A DNA stretch of 64,000 bases, from assembly GCA_036936605.1 (NCBI GenBank), contig JAUPFV010000004.1:141032973-141096972 (forward strand), given 5' to 3'. This DNA comes from Limnanthes douglasii subsp. nivea (Eukaryota; Streptophyta; Magnoliopsida; Brassicales; Limnanthaceae). Under the pieces are notes generated by a model. That model was not told the DNA's origin, made no database searches, and worked only from the letters and a program-made list of their open reading frames with translations. The translations under genes and the position numbers were made by a program. Every line of letters starts with the position of its first letter. Position 1 is the stretch's first letter. Below are positions 1-12,450 of the stretch, piece by piece.

Positions 1-1381
1 ACTTGATGGGGGTACAAAGAATATCTTACGTATACACTCATACTGCAAATTTGGGTAAACTTCAGAGCAAGTGGGGGTTTCCTGAATCAATCAAATTCAA
101 AGTTTCAATCCCTGAAAAGACTCTGATGGACTGCAAAGCATGAGAGCTAGTGGTGTACCCCAAAGTGCTTAATTGGGATCTCGGATTTCCTCTAGACCCT
201 GAAATCGTGAGATATATTTACACTTAGTAAAATTATTCCCAAGTCAGCTAAGCCCTAATTCTTGATACACACTGATAGCCAACATCATATTCTCAAAACT
301 ATCGGATATTCCGATGCATATGGAGCAATTTGTCGTTGTGGCCGGTCTATGTCGAAATGGTAACCTTCCCTTTTACTATTTTAACATGGATAATGACTAT
401 AAAGTAGTTAATGAATTATTGGAAGCTGATAAACCTTGGAGAACCCAATTTCTCTTCATTAGTGGTGCTTGGGAGAATGAAAGAAAAATCACCACTAAAG
501 GCATATGAAATTTGGGGAATTTGGAGTACTCCATGGTGCTGATAGACCGTCTTTCGAAGGTGTCAATCAGTTAGATGGCATATGAAATTTGGGAAATTTC
601 AATTTCAAAGATTTTGATAAATTGTTCCCTCATACTACTACCATTTCAAATGTTGTGACACATGATGGGGTTTCCTTCAAAGTGTCAAAGGAGGCTGATA
701 AACTGGGATATACAGTTCTAGGCTACATAAGGCGAATAGTTGACTTGAAGAAGCAAGTTAGATCTCAAGTCAAAGATATCACCACCCTTCGTAGTGAAAA
801 CCAAAATTTACAGAATGCCATCGGAGAGGAGAAAGCCAAGGTATAAAATCTGAACAAAGAATTGAAGACCCTTACAGATGATCTGGTTCAGTCCAAATCT
901 GTTCATGATCAATTGGATGTCAAGTTTGCACATTTATTAAAATATTTTTCCTCTTTGAAGGAAAGTAAGCTAAAGATAAGGTTAGCTTCCAAAACTTATC
1001 GTAAGAAAATAAATGGATGAAAGATCTTCCAAAGGAGAAATAAGATGAAGTCACCAAGCTCAAAGAAAAAACTACAAAAGAATAGTTGATGATGTATTGA
1101 AATCTATGGATCAGAGAGAAGAGTCCATTAAATCGGATATGGTACTATTGTTCCATGAAAACTTTCCAAAAAGATCTCTTGAGGAGTTGTGGAGGTATGT
1201 ACCGTATGAAGAAATCCATTTTCACATTATGGCTCAGAGTGATAAACTAGATATTTCTTCGCATGAATCTGAATTGGATGATGAGGCTGAAGAGGATTCA
1301 GATGAGGATCGAAAAGAAAGAGAAGAAGACAAAGGAAAAGAAATCAAGGTTGAGAATAGAAGCAAAGGGAACAAGCCGTGA
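1..1381 (+). pseudogene. Relic of the opposite-strand gene of a Tat-type Ty3/gypsy element
   Basis: The conceptual translation matches the opposite-strand genes of elements A (15805-18771) and B (26039-29002). It starts inside the Transposase_28-like domain at the window edge. The stretch at 314-508 (FVVVAGLCRNGNLPFYYFNM, later FLFISGAWENE) parallels FTAVANLCKHHQFPFYHFNM in A. The coiled-coil part follows at 589-846, and the acidic end (DEAEEDSDEDRKEREED) at 1097-1381. Several stops and frameshifts break it, so no full protein can be made. The left end lies outside the window. Domain assignment rests on resemblance to A and B and to the Pfam 'putative gypsy type transposon' family (PF04195), recalled and not searched. 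Confidence 0.8.
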
Positions 1382-1421
1382 GGTTTACCATTTTTATTGT
1401 GTATGTGTTTTGAATATAGCT

Positions 1422-1459
1422 ATTCAGGCACCTCACGCCTCCCACCGTGGTCACCAATC
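1422..1459 (-). other. Primer-binding-site region of the Tat relic
   Basis: On the minus strand, just inside the putative LTR, the sequence reads TGGTGACCACGGTGGGAG. It matches the corresponding sites of A (TGGCGACCACAGTGGGAG) and B (TGGTGACCACAGTGGGAG), and the neighbouring GGCGTGAGGTGCC is shared with A. It begins with TGG, as sites complementary to a tRNA CCA end do. The tRNA was not identified. In this relic the site lies only about 40 bases after the opposite-strand gene, so gag and pol are missing. Confidence 0.75.
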
Positions 1460-1830
1460 TGGTGATGGTAAAATATGATTTATGGGTAAAAATGGAAGAT
1501 CTTTAAGTTACTTGATATTAATTTTTTAGTACAGAATAGTGAGAGAAAGGAGGTGTTTGCTTGTATTTAATGCTTTGGAAAAAGTCAAACCCCATATTAA
1601 TGATGTTCGTTGAGTTATTTATACTATTTTGAGATCCATGGGCCATCCGGGTCAGATATTTTATTCGGGTAAAAATTATGAGCCCCCAAGCCCATAATTT
1701 GATTTACTAGGCATACAACTCAGTCATTAAGCTTACTTAGTTTACTGCTTGTTCATCAAGATTTAGTTGTCTGGTTTGAATTACCCCTCTTAATAATATC
1801 CGAACCATTTTACCTTAATGAACATCCAGA
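1460..1830 (-). repeat. Putative diverged LTR of the Tat relic (right side)
   Basis: The sequence begins TGGTGATGG directly next to the primer site, where A and B have TGATGAGG and TGGTGTGG. It shares the general layout of their LTRs, including a GGTCATTTAATAC-like central part around a TTATTTATAC box (minus strand GTATAAATAA) near 1615 and a 'gggtc' region after it. It is strongly diverged, and the distal end near 1830, where LINE sequence begins, is an estimate. Confidence 0.45.
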
Positions 1831-1839
1831 GATATCTAA

Positions 1840-2426
1840 TCCTATCAATGTAGATATTGAAATTGATTCTTTATTGATAATTTAGATGTTAGGTTCTAGA
1901 TTAGCTCTATGGTTCATTCTACCCTTAGTGAATTGTTGTAGAAAGCTTATCATGGCTCAAATAACCTTAAAAAATGTCATCCGTAATCAAAATCTTGCTC
2001 TGGATTGGATTTTAAAATGGGTAATCAAAACTAAATCAAATTGTGAATTCAACCACTCGGAGGCTCATGCTTCCCTCAAAGCCATAATATTTTTAAAAAG
2101 CCTAAATTTAGGTTACTTGGGACTTACTAAATAACATTGTATACTCATTTATTGTCTACTAACATTGTGTGCCATGAGATATCCTGACCACCATCTCTGA
2201 AAGGTTTATTTTTCAGGTTATACTATATTTTGCAGGCACTTCTACAAAGATCCCTCGATGGACTTCAAGGATAGGGAGCTTGAAGCCTCTGGCCCTTTCA
2301 TGCATTCCAACATCTTCAATGGTGGGTTCCTAGCATATGAGACCTGCTTGAATCAAAACAATACTTCCTGATCTTCTAACATCAGACCCTTGGAGCATAA
2401 GAATTCATCACGTTTTGAAAAATGTT
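1840..2426 (+). pseudogene. LINE 3' end, copy 1 (RNase H tail plus 3' UTR)
   Basis: The translation near 1886-2134 (RNQNLALDWILKWVIKTKSN, then HASLKAIIFLKSLNLGYLGL) matches the C-terminal RNase H tail of the LINE fragment at 14244-14441 on the other strand (VQNRAADWPAKWILKWKEKA). The 3' UTR follows, with the recognisable string ATTTTGCAGGCACTTCTAC. The copy ends near 2426, where copy 2 starts again inside the RNase H domain. There is no intact reading frame. Confidence 0.7.
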
Positions 2427-3190
2427 ACAGGCCATTTATATGGAAAGATCATTACCTTGATTGTTGAGTTTAGGGTGGTTTATGCTCTGATACACTAATA
2501 ACCTAATTATTTATTGATAATTAAGATGTTAGATTTTTTTATTAGCTCCCTGGTTCCTTCTACCCTTACTGAATCGATGTATAAAGCTTATTAGGGCTTA
2601 GATGACCTTAAATCATGTCTTCCGTGAGCAAAATCTTGTTGCGGATTGGATTTCCAAATGGGTAATCAAAACCAAATCAAATTCTGAATTCAACCCCTCT
2701 CAGGCTCATGCGTCCCTCAAAGCCATAATATATTTAAAAATCCTAAATTTAGGTTATTTGAGACTTACTAAAATGGCATTGTATAATCACTTATTGTCTA
2801 CTAACATTTGCTGCCATGAGATATTATGTCCATCATCTCTACATGTTTATTTTTCAGGTTATATTATATTTTGCAGGTGCTTCTACAAGGATATCTCACT
2901 GCACTTCAAAAATAAGGAGCTTGAAACCTTTGTCCCTTTCATGCATTTCAACATCTTCAATGGTGAATTCCTAGCATATGGGACCTGTTTGAATAAAAAA
3001 ACTACTTCATGATCTTTAAGCATCAAACCCTTAGAGTATCAAAATACATCAAGTTATGGAAAATGGTACTGTTTTTTGAATTTTCTAATGTAATTAGATC
3101 TCAAATGTAGATACTCACCATAACTGTTAATAATTTGGACTCAACATGTAATCTTTTGCAAATAAATAGAATTTTGTTTTCTGAACAAAA
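2427..3190 (+). pseudogene. LINE 3' end, copy 2 (RNase H plus 3' UTR), tandem to copy 1
   Basis: This copy begins with an RNase H piece encoding GHLYGKIITLIVEFRVVYAL. The same DRNQN-type tail (REQNLVADWISKWVIKTKSN, 2602-2800) and the same 3' UTR as copy 1 follow. It extends further, to AATCTTTTGCAAATAAATAG and an A-rich tail near 3186, which looks like the natural poly(A) end of the element. A third copy of this end lies at 11013-11790. Confidence 0.7.
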
Positions 3191-3470
3191 AAACAATATA
3201 TATATTAAATAAACATACCTAATTTTTCATAATTCAACTATCCTATAATTTTCATCTATCTTATTTTTAATCAAACTATATATATATAATAATAAAATTT
3301 GAAATAAAAATAAAAAGCTATATATAATAATAATTATTATTATTATTTATATAAGAAAAGTAAAATTATTAAAGAATTATTATTTATAGTATGTAAATAA
3401 TTAAATAATTACAAGTTATCTACTCAAATTATAACATTTTGAGAAGAATATGGACATAAAGATAATTATC
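3191..3470. other. AT-rich spacer without recognisable features
   Basis: Low-complexity A/T sequence with short TA and TAA runs separates the two opposed LINE 3' ends. No reading frame, RNA gene or repeat boundary could be supported here. Confidence 0.6.
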
Positions 3471-3949
3471 CTAATTTAATAACTCGAGCCTAAAAATTAA
3501 AACGAGAAGAGTTCTCGCCATCAAATTTAACTCCATTTTCAAAGCTGCATTCTTCGAATTTAGGTCTTCTTTTTCCCATCGAATGAGATACACATCTTCG
3601 TCTTCAATTTGTAACTGCGACACCGGATTTTCCATCAAAGTTAAAAGCGAAGGTGCATGGGGTGAAATCAGATCCAAGTTTTGACCTTTCCATTCACTAC
3701 AAGCATCAGCTCCATCTTAGTTTACCATTTCTTCCTTCTAGCTTGAAATTTCAGGGCCGAGTTTGAAGCTTTAGCTTGCTGATTCTAGGAACACTGATGC
3801 TTTACAGTTGGAGACAGGCTCTGCATCTGCAACTCATACAAGAGTCAGGAAATCATGGTCCTAGGGAGACCAGGTTAGTGTGAACTTTCATTGTTAACAT
3901 AAGCTAAGCCAAGACTTTCGAGAATCATAATTGATTTTAAAGTAACAGG

Positions 3950-5236
3950 AGCAGACTGAAAAATAATGTTTTGTTTCATTTTAGAATTTAGAGTCCAGCG
4001 AGCAAGCCACCCGGCTTCTCTATTCTGGTCTCTGAAAATATGTTTGATGACCATAGAGGGAGATATAATCTATCTACGGAAATTATGAATAGGATCAAGA
4101 ACCCGAGGATAGTTACCATTACTCAGGTAATTGATTAGAAGTAAAAACTTAGTTTATATTTCGATATTAGCCCAGCCTTTCGTGTTGTAAACAAGAAGAC
4201 CATATAATAGAGCACGGGCTTCAGCCATTAAAGGCGTAAGCTTACCATACAAATGACCAGATCCATGAAGGAGGTTACCTTCATCATCTCTGACAATAAT
4301 ACATGCACTACCTTCAGATGGAAGAATCCATTTAAGAATAGTAGGTCTATTTTTAGTCTCTTTACGTAGGTTAGAAAAACCTAAATCCTTAGCAACCTTC
4401 AAGTCTTTGAACCAGTGTTTAGAAGTAAAGAAACCAGAGAATTATATATTGTTAAGGATTTTGTAGACCGCAGATATTACCAGATGAGGAGTAGCCATAA
4501 TGCCTTTGAATTTCAAACGATTTCTGTTCTCCTAAATAACACTATAGATTAGAGAGGGAATGACAAGCCTCACATGAGTGTTCCTACTAGTAGACCATAA
4601 CCAAGTCCTTGACATATGTGTAATTGTCATATATCTGAAGATTAAGAGATTAAAAATTCCTGCAAAATGGCACCAAACAGTCCAAGCAAGTTCACAAGCA
4701 ATGAAGAGATGGTTAGTTGTTTTACAATTTCTGCAGAATTGACATTTTGATACTATCATCATATGTCTATGCATTAGAACAAAATCAGTAGAGATAAATG
4801 TTTTAATAAGCTTCCAGTGAAGGAATGAGTGCTTTTCAGGAGTCAGATTGTTCCATATCTCGGCATAAAAGGTAAATTTATTGTGATGGAGACGCAGCGT
4901 GTCCCAAGTGTCTTTAAGGTTGAATTTTCCAGAAGAAGAGAGGTTCCAAATAATTTGATTTTCTCCATCATGATTGATATAACAATCATGGATACGATTA
5001 AGATCCAAAGGGTTAAGAAGGTCCTTAATACTAGAAAGGTGCCATTGGTGATTGAGCCAGTAGTAGTTAACTTTTTTACCAATGTACCAACTATTATCTA
5101 TAGAGTTATCAAGAGTTAAAAGAGGCCTAGAGTTAGACCAATTGTCTAACCAAAAATCATTCAAACCTTCCACAAGTCTCCAGTTGATATGATGCTCAAC
5201 AAGGTGTCTAATCCTGATAAGTCTTTTCCAAACCAT
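3950..5236 (-). pseudogene. LINE ORF2 zf-RVT and RNase H regions, broken
   Basis: 4532-5236 encodes the zf-RVT module: FNLKDTWDTLRLHHNKF, IWNNLTPEKHSFLHWKLI, CQFCRNCKTTNHLFIACELA and WTVWCHF. 4154-4402 encodes RNase H (ACIIVRDDEGNLLHGSGHLY, then LTPLMAEARALLYGL), with the Glu of the active site kept. The tail near 3950-4060 still reads DQNREAGWLARWTLNSK, the same RNase H ending as in the other LINE copies of this window. Confidence 0.8.
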
Positions 5237-5420
5237 AGAGCCTTATTTATTGTCTGCCACCTGAAGAGGGTGGAGGTTCTTATATATTTTGAATAAGATT
5301 GGCCCAAAGAGTGTTATTGTGTCTGAAATGGATCCACAACTTGCAGGAGATGGAGTTTTGAATGTTAGACAATTTTTTTTATATTAAGACCTCCCTCGTT
5401 AAAGAGCTTACAGACCTGAC

Positions 5421-6797
5421 TCATCTGCACCAGTGGATATTGTGATCTGAACTAGTAGTCCCCCATAAGAATCTTTTAAATACTTTCTCAATCTTGTCAA
5501 TAATACCATTAGGGATAACATTGCTTTGCATCCAATATAACACAATGTGTATAAGCACAGAATTGATGAGAGTTAACCTCTCAGCAAAATAGAGATGCTT
5601 AGACTCCCATTCTCTAATTTTGTTGTTGATTTTGTTGATAAGATTAACATAGTTTGAAGAATTATTGGTTGTGTTGATAATTATCCCCAAATAGTATATA
5701 GGAAGCATGTTCTCATTGAAACCAATGTTATTGGTGATGGATTTTATTTTGATAGCATCAACTCCTGAAGCAATGATGACCTTGGTTTTGCTTTTGTTAA
5801 TAACCTGTCCTGGGATGTCCTGATATATCTGCAAGAAATGACTAAGTGAAGCTAGAGTAGCTTCCTTTTTGTTAGTGAAGAGTAAAATATCATCAGCAAA
5901 AGCAAGATTGTTTATGAAGATGATGTTGTGATTCCTATAATTCATGTGTTTGTTATCATTAAAGAGCTTAGTTAGGCCTCTAAGAAGGACTTCTTCATCA
6001 AGGATGAAGAGGCTTGGTGATAAAGGATCACCTTGCCTTAGACCTCTAGCTGTTTTGAAGAAGCCAATTGAAGCACCATTGTTTATTATAGAAACAAACA
6101 AATTTGATATCATCTTGTTAATCAAGGAGATAAACCTTTTGGAGAAACCAAATTTGTTCAGAACATTAATAATGAAAGAATGATTCATTTTGTCGAATGT
6201 TTTGCACATATCCAGTTGAATAATGATGTAATTATCTTGAACCTTTCTATTTAGGTCATAAAGTAATTCTTTGGCAATGATAACGTTGTTCTGAATGTTA
6301 TTACCAGGAATGAATCCTCCTTAAGTTTTAGATATAATCTTAAGAAGAATTTTGATAAGCCTATCATTCAAAATCTTAGACATGATACAGTTAAGGAGGG
6401 AACAAATGTTGATTGGCATGTAGTCCTTCCAGCTAATGGGATTAGAGAATTTAGGAATAAGGCAGAGGCCAATAGCTAAAACACCTTTAGGAATTTTGTT
6501 ACCTCTTATGAAATGGTGAATGGATAACGTGAGGTGTTTTTTTATTATGTTCCAACATGTTTTGTAAAATAATTGATTGAAACCATTCATACCTGCCACA
6601 CTTGAAGCATTTAAACTATTGATGGTTTTCCATATCTCCTCTTCACTTGGAAGTTGCAGCAAGCTTTTGTTATCTTCTTGGGTGACAATACAGGGAATGT
6701 TATTGAAGATTGGGTGCTGTATTTTATCAATCTCATCATGCTTGTTGCTGTAAGGGAAGCTAGCAAAAGCCTCAGTGAAATCAGAAACAGCAGACAA
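5421..6797 (-). pseudogene. LINE ORF2 reverse transcriptase domain, broken
   Basis: Two frames carry the RT. 6321-6797 gives the N-terminal fingers (LPSEEEIWKTINSLNASSVA, then GMNGFNQLFYKTCW and the SWKDYMPI stretch). 5421-6209 gives KTFDKMNHSFIINVLNKFGF, GLRQGDPLSPSLFIL and the catalytic LAFADDILLF with the FADD box intact. Further on lie YLGIIIN and the WESKHLYFAERLTLINSVL thumb region. A gap near 6210-6320 includes a frameshift and a stop. The domain belongs to the non-LTR (RVT_1) family; it is not active as it stands. Confidence 0.85.
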
Positions 6798-6937
6798 ACC
6801 AATAGCCTATTTGTCTGTAATTCATGTATCATTGTCTTTGATTACGTTGATGCAGTTTTTCTTTCTTTTTTAGTGACATAGTTGTGGAATAACTTAGTGT
6901 TGTTATCCCCATCTTTAGTCTAACTTGCATAACATTT

Positions 6938-8239
6938 TTAGAGCCAATATTCTTCCTCCATCTTGTGAGCTTGTAAGAGGTGAGCATTGGCGTTAGATAG
7001 GTCAGTTCTGGACTCATTATTGTTCTGATCTTGATGCTTGACTTTTAATCTAAAGAATTCATCTTCAAGCTCATGCACTCTATTAAAAACATTACCAAAA
7101 TGCATTTTATTCCAAGAAATGAGACCCACCTTTAACCTCTTAAGCTTGAGCCAGAATCTATTCATAGGATCACCCTCCAAATCTTTATCCAAATTGTTCG
7201 CAACAAAAGTAATGAATTCGCTGTCAAGAGACCACATGTTTTGGAATCTAAATTTTTTCCTAGGACATTGACTTTCATTAGATAGGTGGATGATAATAGC
7301 CACAGAATCATATCTAGTTCGAGCTTTATGAATTACTTTAGTGTCTGTAAATAGATTATTCCAAGTGTTGTTGGTGAAAACCCAGTCAAGACGTTTCCAT
7401 TTTGACTTGTTTGACCAAGTGAATCGAAACCCAGCATAGCCAGCATCTGTGATTCTGCAATCACTGATCATTTTGTTAAAATCATCTGCACTATTCTGAC
7501 AGAAGGAGGAGCATCCTATCTGATCATCAATAGAGCAAATAGAGCTTAAATCACCACATAACATCCATTCATAAGTAGTATTAGATAATGAACGCAAGGT
7601 ATCCTATAAGTCAAGTATGTTAGTATTTTGACATTTAGCATACACTACAGTTCAAAAGAAGTTGTGATTGAATGACACGTGGTTAATATCAATGTGCATG
7701 CATTGGATGTGGTCAACAAGAATATTGACAGTGACAGTTTCATGCCTGAAAATCCATATTTTGTTAGAGACACTAGAAATGAAATTTTTAATACCAATAT
7801 TTTTAGCAATAATATTTAGGTTATCTCTACCAATTAATGGCTCTTAAATAGCAACTAGTTTAGTATTATTATTGTTAATAAGGTGCTTAAGTCTTCTTAA
7901 GGAAGATTTATCCTTAATGCCTCTTATATTCCAGTTAATAATGCTAATCATTGTTAAGAAAATGTTTAGTGTTACTTGTTCCCGAGAATTGGAAGGTTCT
8001 TTTTTTGTCTTTTTCTTTTTGGCTTGCTTTAGTTTTTTGTCGATTATTTCCTTGAAACCATCATCCTCCTCCTCTCCATTAGTATCATTTATGACTTCTT
8101 TGTTATCTATCAGAATCCTTCTTAGTATTTTTTGCAGTCTTTGGTTCTGAGTTAGATCTGTCATTGTACTTGGTATCCTCAATTTCTCGAGCAGGAGTTT
8201 TGGCAGAGTCAGTTTGATCAAGAGTAATGGAGGCAGCAC
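6938..8239 (-). pseudogene. LINE ORF2 endonuclease domain, broken
   Basis: The domain begins with INWNIRGIKDKSSLRRLKHL (7844-8239), containing the catalytic Asn of AP-like endonucleases. It runs to LVAI, followed by a stop codon where the Gln of the usual IQEP motif should be; the Glu survives after the stop. The second part, 6938-7597, carries MLCGDLSSI (in place of GDFN), FRFTWSNKSKWKRLDWVFTN and YDSVAI in place of SDH. These match the order of conserved endonuclease motifs but several key residues are lost. Confidence 0.75.
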
Positions 8240-8937
8240 ATTTGAGAATCCTTGAGGCCCACGTCAACTACTTGTTCTAAAGGCTCTTGATTTCTAGTTG
8301 GTTCATCCTCGGACAAAAACTTACCACCAACATCTTCAATCATTTCCACTGGAGATTTAGCCTTTGGAGAGGACTGAAGACTACCTATATTCCCATACTT
8401 AGGAGAAGAGTTTTCTTCATGAACCTCATTGTTCAAATTGTTAAAGCTAAAATTTAAAGTATTTATGGCATCAAATATTTCAGCTTGTTTAGGAATATCT
8501 GCGTCAATAACTTGTATCTGCTTCTAGGCAATATTATCTCCTTTTACAGATATATTTTCAGTAGCTTTATGAATACATGTATTACACTCAATTTTATCAG
8601 CTATATCCACCTCTTCTTGGCTGTCTTTCTTCTGATCTTCTTGGAGATCTTGATCCCTCTTGTTTGTAGTCTTCTTATAAAGCTCAGGGTTGTGACCAAG
8701 ATAAAGACAGTTTTCACAATATTTAGGAATGTTTAAGTAACTGATTCTCACCCAACTTCCTTGATTGAGGCCAAAGCCAATCCAAGCTTCTTTATGAAGT
8801 TTTCTGGTAACATCCATTTCAATCCAAGCAAGACAAGCGTTGTGATCTGTTGTTTTAAGGAACCTTGATTTGTAATGGCCTACCATCTTTAAGATTATTA
8901 ACATTAGACTAGCATCAGCTCTTCCCAAAATCATCTC
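8218..8937 (-). pseudogene. LINE ORF1 fragment with CCHC zinc knuckle
   Basis: The frame at 8524-8934 encodes a protein ending with YCENCLYLGHNPELYKK, a C-x2-C-x4-H knuckle whose final Cys is replaced by Tyr. Before it lies the typical WIGFGLNQGSWVRISYLNIP stretch of plant LINE ORF1 (zf-CCHC_4 type). A second frame at 8218-8436 continues the low-complexity C-terminal part. The N-terminal DUF4283 half is missing because the element stops at 8938. In intact elements this protein binds RNA and forms the RNP; here it is broken. Confidence 0.7.
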
Positions 8938-8938
8938 A

Positions 8939-11790
8939 TCTCAGCAGGGTGGTTTTGTCAATAATGAAAACATAAAAAATATTCTAATCACTTATGAAAA
9001 AAACAAAGGAGGAAACATTATTATTAAGGTTGGCATGGCCAAAGCCTTTAACTGAGCCTCTTTTAATTTTATAGTCAATATAATGAAGAATTTTTTTTTT
9101 GGCTTGAATGATAAAGTAATTGGGTTAATAAAAAAGGTATTGATAATGTTAACTTTTCTATTCTTATTAATGGAACACCCCATGGATACTTCAAATCCAG
9201 CAATAATGTAAGGTAGGGTGACCCATTATCACCCAATATTTTCATCATTGTTGAAGAATATCTCTTAAAAGGTTTGAAAAATCTCTTTCTTTCAAATAAC
9301 TCAATGTATTATTCAGCCAGAGGTTCTATCAAAAAAAATTGTCTTGCTTATGCAGATGGTGTAATCATCTTCACAAATGATTATTTCAATAACATCAAGA
9401 AAGTTTGCAAATTCCTTTATCAATATCAATCTATATCTAGTAAGCTAATTAACACTAAAAAAATTGTATTCACCTCATCTGAAAATATCAACACAAATAG
9501 AATTAATGATATTAAAAACACATATGGTTTCTCCCATAACTTTCTTCCCTTTAAATACTTGGGCATCAACATTCATAAATATAACAATATCAGTCTTTTT
9601 TATGACCTAGTATCTAAAATAAGAAATAAACTTATAGAGTAGGACAACAAATCTCTTTCTTTTAGAGGCATATTGACATCAGATCAATCTGTCCTTATGG
9701 AAATTCCTATTTAATTCATGCAAAGTAGTTATATTCCCAAAAAATCCCTCAAAAGAATCAGTTTCTTAATGAACAAATTCCTTTAGGGTTTTAAAGAAAC
9801 TCGCCATCCAATTATATGGTATAATTGGTCCTTCATTTACAAACCATTTGAAGAAAATGGTGTGAATATCAGAAAGCTTTATGATATTCAGAAAACCTTC
9901 TATTGTAACCTATGGATGACTTTCATAGATAATATATCCCTTTGGGCTCACTGTCCATATTCTCATCCTATTCATATTAACTATAATTCTAATGATTCTA
10001 AAGTTTGGAAAAGAATATTTGAAGTAGGAAACATTGTTGAACAATATATATTTTGGAATGTTGGTAAATATCATATTGACTTTTGGTTAGAAAAATGGAA
10101 CAATCATCACCCCTTCATTATTCTTTCTGACCATGAGAATAATAACTAGTATAAATGCACCTTGATTTATGAGCTCTAGTCAAATGGTTCATGGAACCTT
10201 GACCTACTCATAAATCAAATCCTCCCCTCTCACATCAAGAGAATTTCTAAAATATCTTTAACTGATTCCAATAATAACTCCATCATCTGGAAATTGTTCA
10301 ATGATGGTGCCTTCTCTTTTAAGAAGACTTGGCAAAATATAAGAATTGTTCGTCCAAAATATATTAGTCATTCTAAAATATGGAATCATATCACCGCTAA
10401 GAAGTGCTCATTCATCTTATGGAGATTTTTTAATGGGTTCATTTTTGTTGATAACATCACAAAAACGTTTCCTTAACATCCAAATGCCAGCATTGCCAAA
10501 CTCAAAATCTATCTCTCACTTATTTGTTGAATGCCAAATATCATGGGAAGTATGGCAGTACTCCGTATGACTATTTGGGATCTTAATTGTCCAACACATG
10601 TCACTTAATCACATGCTATATTCATAGTTCATGTCTACAAACAAAACTATCCATATAATATCAATCATTCCCCTCATCGTCTGCTGGAAAATCTGGACAA
10701 CTCGCAACAATTTAAAACTTAAATACAAATCATGTTCTTATAAAATCTTAATAAGCAAAATCAAATCCTACTTGGTTAACTTAGATATTTCTAACCTCCT
10801 TAAAAACTCTCACTGGTTTAATGACTAAAAAGTTACCAAAGAACTTGGCTGCTTTAATCATATAACTACTCTCAAACCTCCAATTGTAGTTAAATAGATT
10901 CATCCTATATACAATAAAACCAAGGTTAATTGTGATGCTCCTTGTACTCCCTCTGGTGAATCTAGCAACGAAATTATTCTTAGAAATAACATTGGAAAAC
11001 TCATCAAACCTATAGGCCATTTATATGGAAAGAACATTGCCTTGATTGCTGATTTTAGGTCCTTGATTGATGGTTTCGGCTCTGCGACACTAATAACCTA
11101 ATTCATGTAGGCATTGCAATGATTCTTTATTGATAATTGAAATGTTGGGTTCTTGATTAGCTCTCTGGTTCCTTCTACCCTTACTGAATTGATGTAGAAA
11201 GATTAGTATGGCTCAAATGACCTTAAATCATGTCTTTCGTGAGCAAAGTCTTGGTACTGATTAGATTTTCAAATGGATAATCAAAACCAAATCAAATTGT
11301 GAATTCAACCTATCTCAGACTCGTGCTTCAAAGTCATAATATATTTTAAAAGCCTAAATTTAGGTTACTTAAGACTTACGAAATGAGATTGTATTATCAC
11401 TTACTGTCTACTAACATTGTGTGACAGGAGATATCATGACCATCATCTCCAACAGGTTTATTTTTTAGGTTATACTATATTTTGCAGGCACTTGTACAAA
11501 GATCTCTCGCTGGAGTTAAAGAATATGGAGCTTGGAGCCTCTATCCCTTTTATACATTTCAACATTTTCAATGGTGGATTCCTAGCATATGAGACCTGCT
11601 TGAAATCAAAAGACTACTTCATGATCTTCAAGCATCAGACCCTTGGAGCATCAGAAGTCATCAAGTTTTGGAAAATGTTACTGTCTTTAGAAGTTTTCTA
11701 ATGTAATTACATCTCAAATGTAGATACTCACCATGGATATCTTTGGACTCGACATGTAATCCTTTACAAATCAATGGATTTTGTTTTCTG
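8939..11790 (+). pseudogene. 5'-truncated LINE, plus strand (RT to 3' end)
   Basis: The copy begins abruptly inside RT with GGFVNNENIKNILITYEK, matching the FV-x-GR-x-I-DNI box. KVGMAKAFN follows (the KxDMxKAFD motif with changes), then CLAYADGVIIFTND (9274-9642; ADG in place of ADD). 10294-10570 carries the zf-RVT part (FSFKKTWQNIRIV, SHLFVECQISWEVWQY). RNase H sequence follows near 10920-11340 (GHLYGKNIALIADF), and the 3' UTR to about 11790 is the third copy of the 3' end seen at 1840-3190. Stops and frameshifts are numerous. Confidence 0.8.
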
Positions 11791-12450
11791 AAAAAATAAT
11801 AATATTATATATAACATAACTAATTGTTCATAATTCAATGAAACTATAATTTTTCAACTATATCAATTTAAATCAAATTATATATATAATTATTAAAAAA
11901 TTATGATATTAAATTAAAAATAAATATATAATAAAAATAAATTATTTATATGAGAGTAATAAAATTATTAACGAAATGTTATTTATAGTATATGAACAAT
12001 TAAATAATATGGATAATATTTAAAAATAATAAATTATTTATATCAAAATAAATTATCAAAAAAATATTATTTATATTATCCAACTAAATAAAATAATACT
12101 GATAGGATAATATAGCTATAAAAAACATAAATTAGGAACAAATTAAATATATAAAGCATAAATAATTTTAAATATAGTTTAGAAAGTGACAAGTCAAAAA
12201 GTATAAACAGAAATATAAAATCGAGGTTTAATACGTTGTTATTATTACAGCTAAACGATTAGCAACTATTTATTGTACCGGTTTTATGGCTAAAGTCACA
12301 ATATCACCTTTACATGTATTATTACTTTTATATTTTAATAAAATTATATTTTGTTGTTGGATTAAGCTAACCTGGCACGGTTAATAAAATAATTAATTAA
12401 TATTTATTAAAAGACTTATTTAATATGTTATATTAAATTAAAAAGTAAAG
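11791..12450. other. AT-rich spacer
   Basis: Very AT-rich sequence with short TA/TAAA runs. No open frame, RNA gene or clear repeat was recognised. Confidence 0.55.

Larger units (their letters stand above)
3471..8937 (-). mobile_element. Long decayed L1-type LINE (minus strand)
   Basis: Reading right to left, the region shows the order of plant L1-type LINEs: ORF1 with a zinc knuckle (8218-8937), endonuclease (6938-8239), reverse transcriptase (5421-6797), zf-RVT (4532-5236) and RNase H (about 3950-4402). Frameshifts and stops separate the pieces, so the copy is dead. About 5.5 kb is close to the usual length of the family, but neither end has a visible target-site duplication. At 8938 it abuts, in opposite orientation, RT sequence of another LINE copy. 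The exact 3' end near 3471 is uncertain, because the last 400 bases only weakly resemble coding sequence. Confidence 0.85.
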
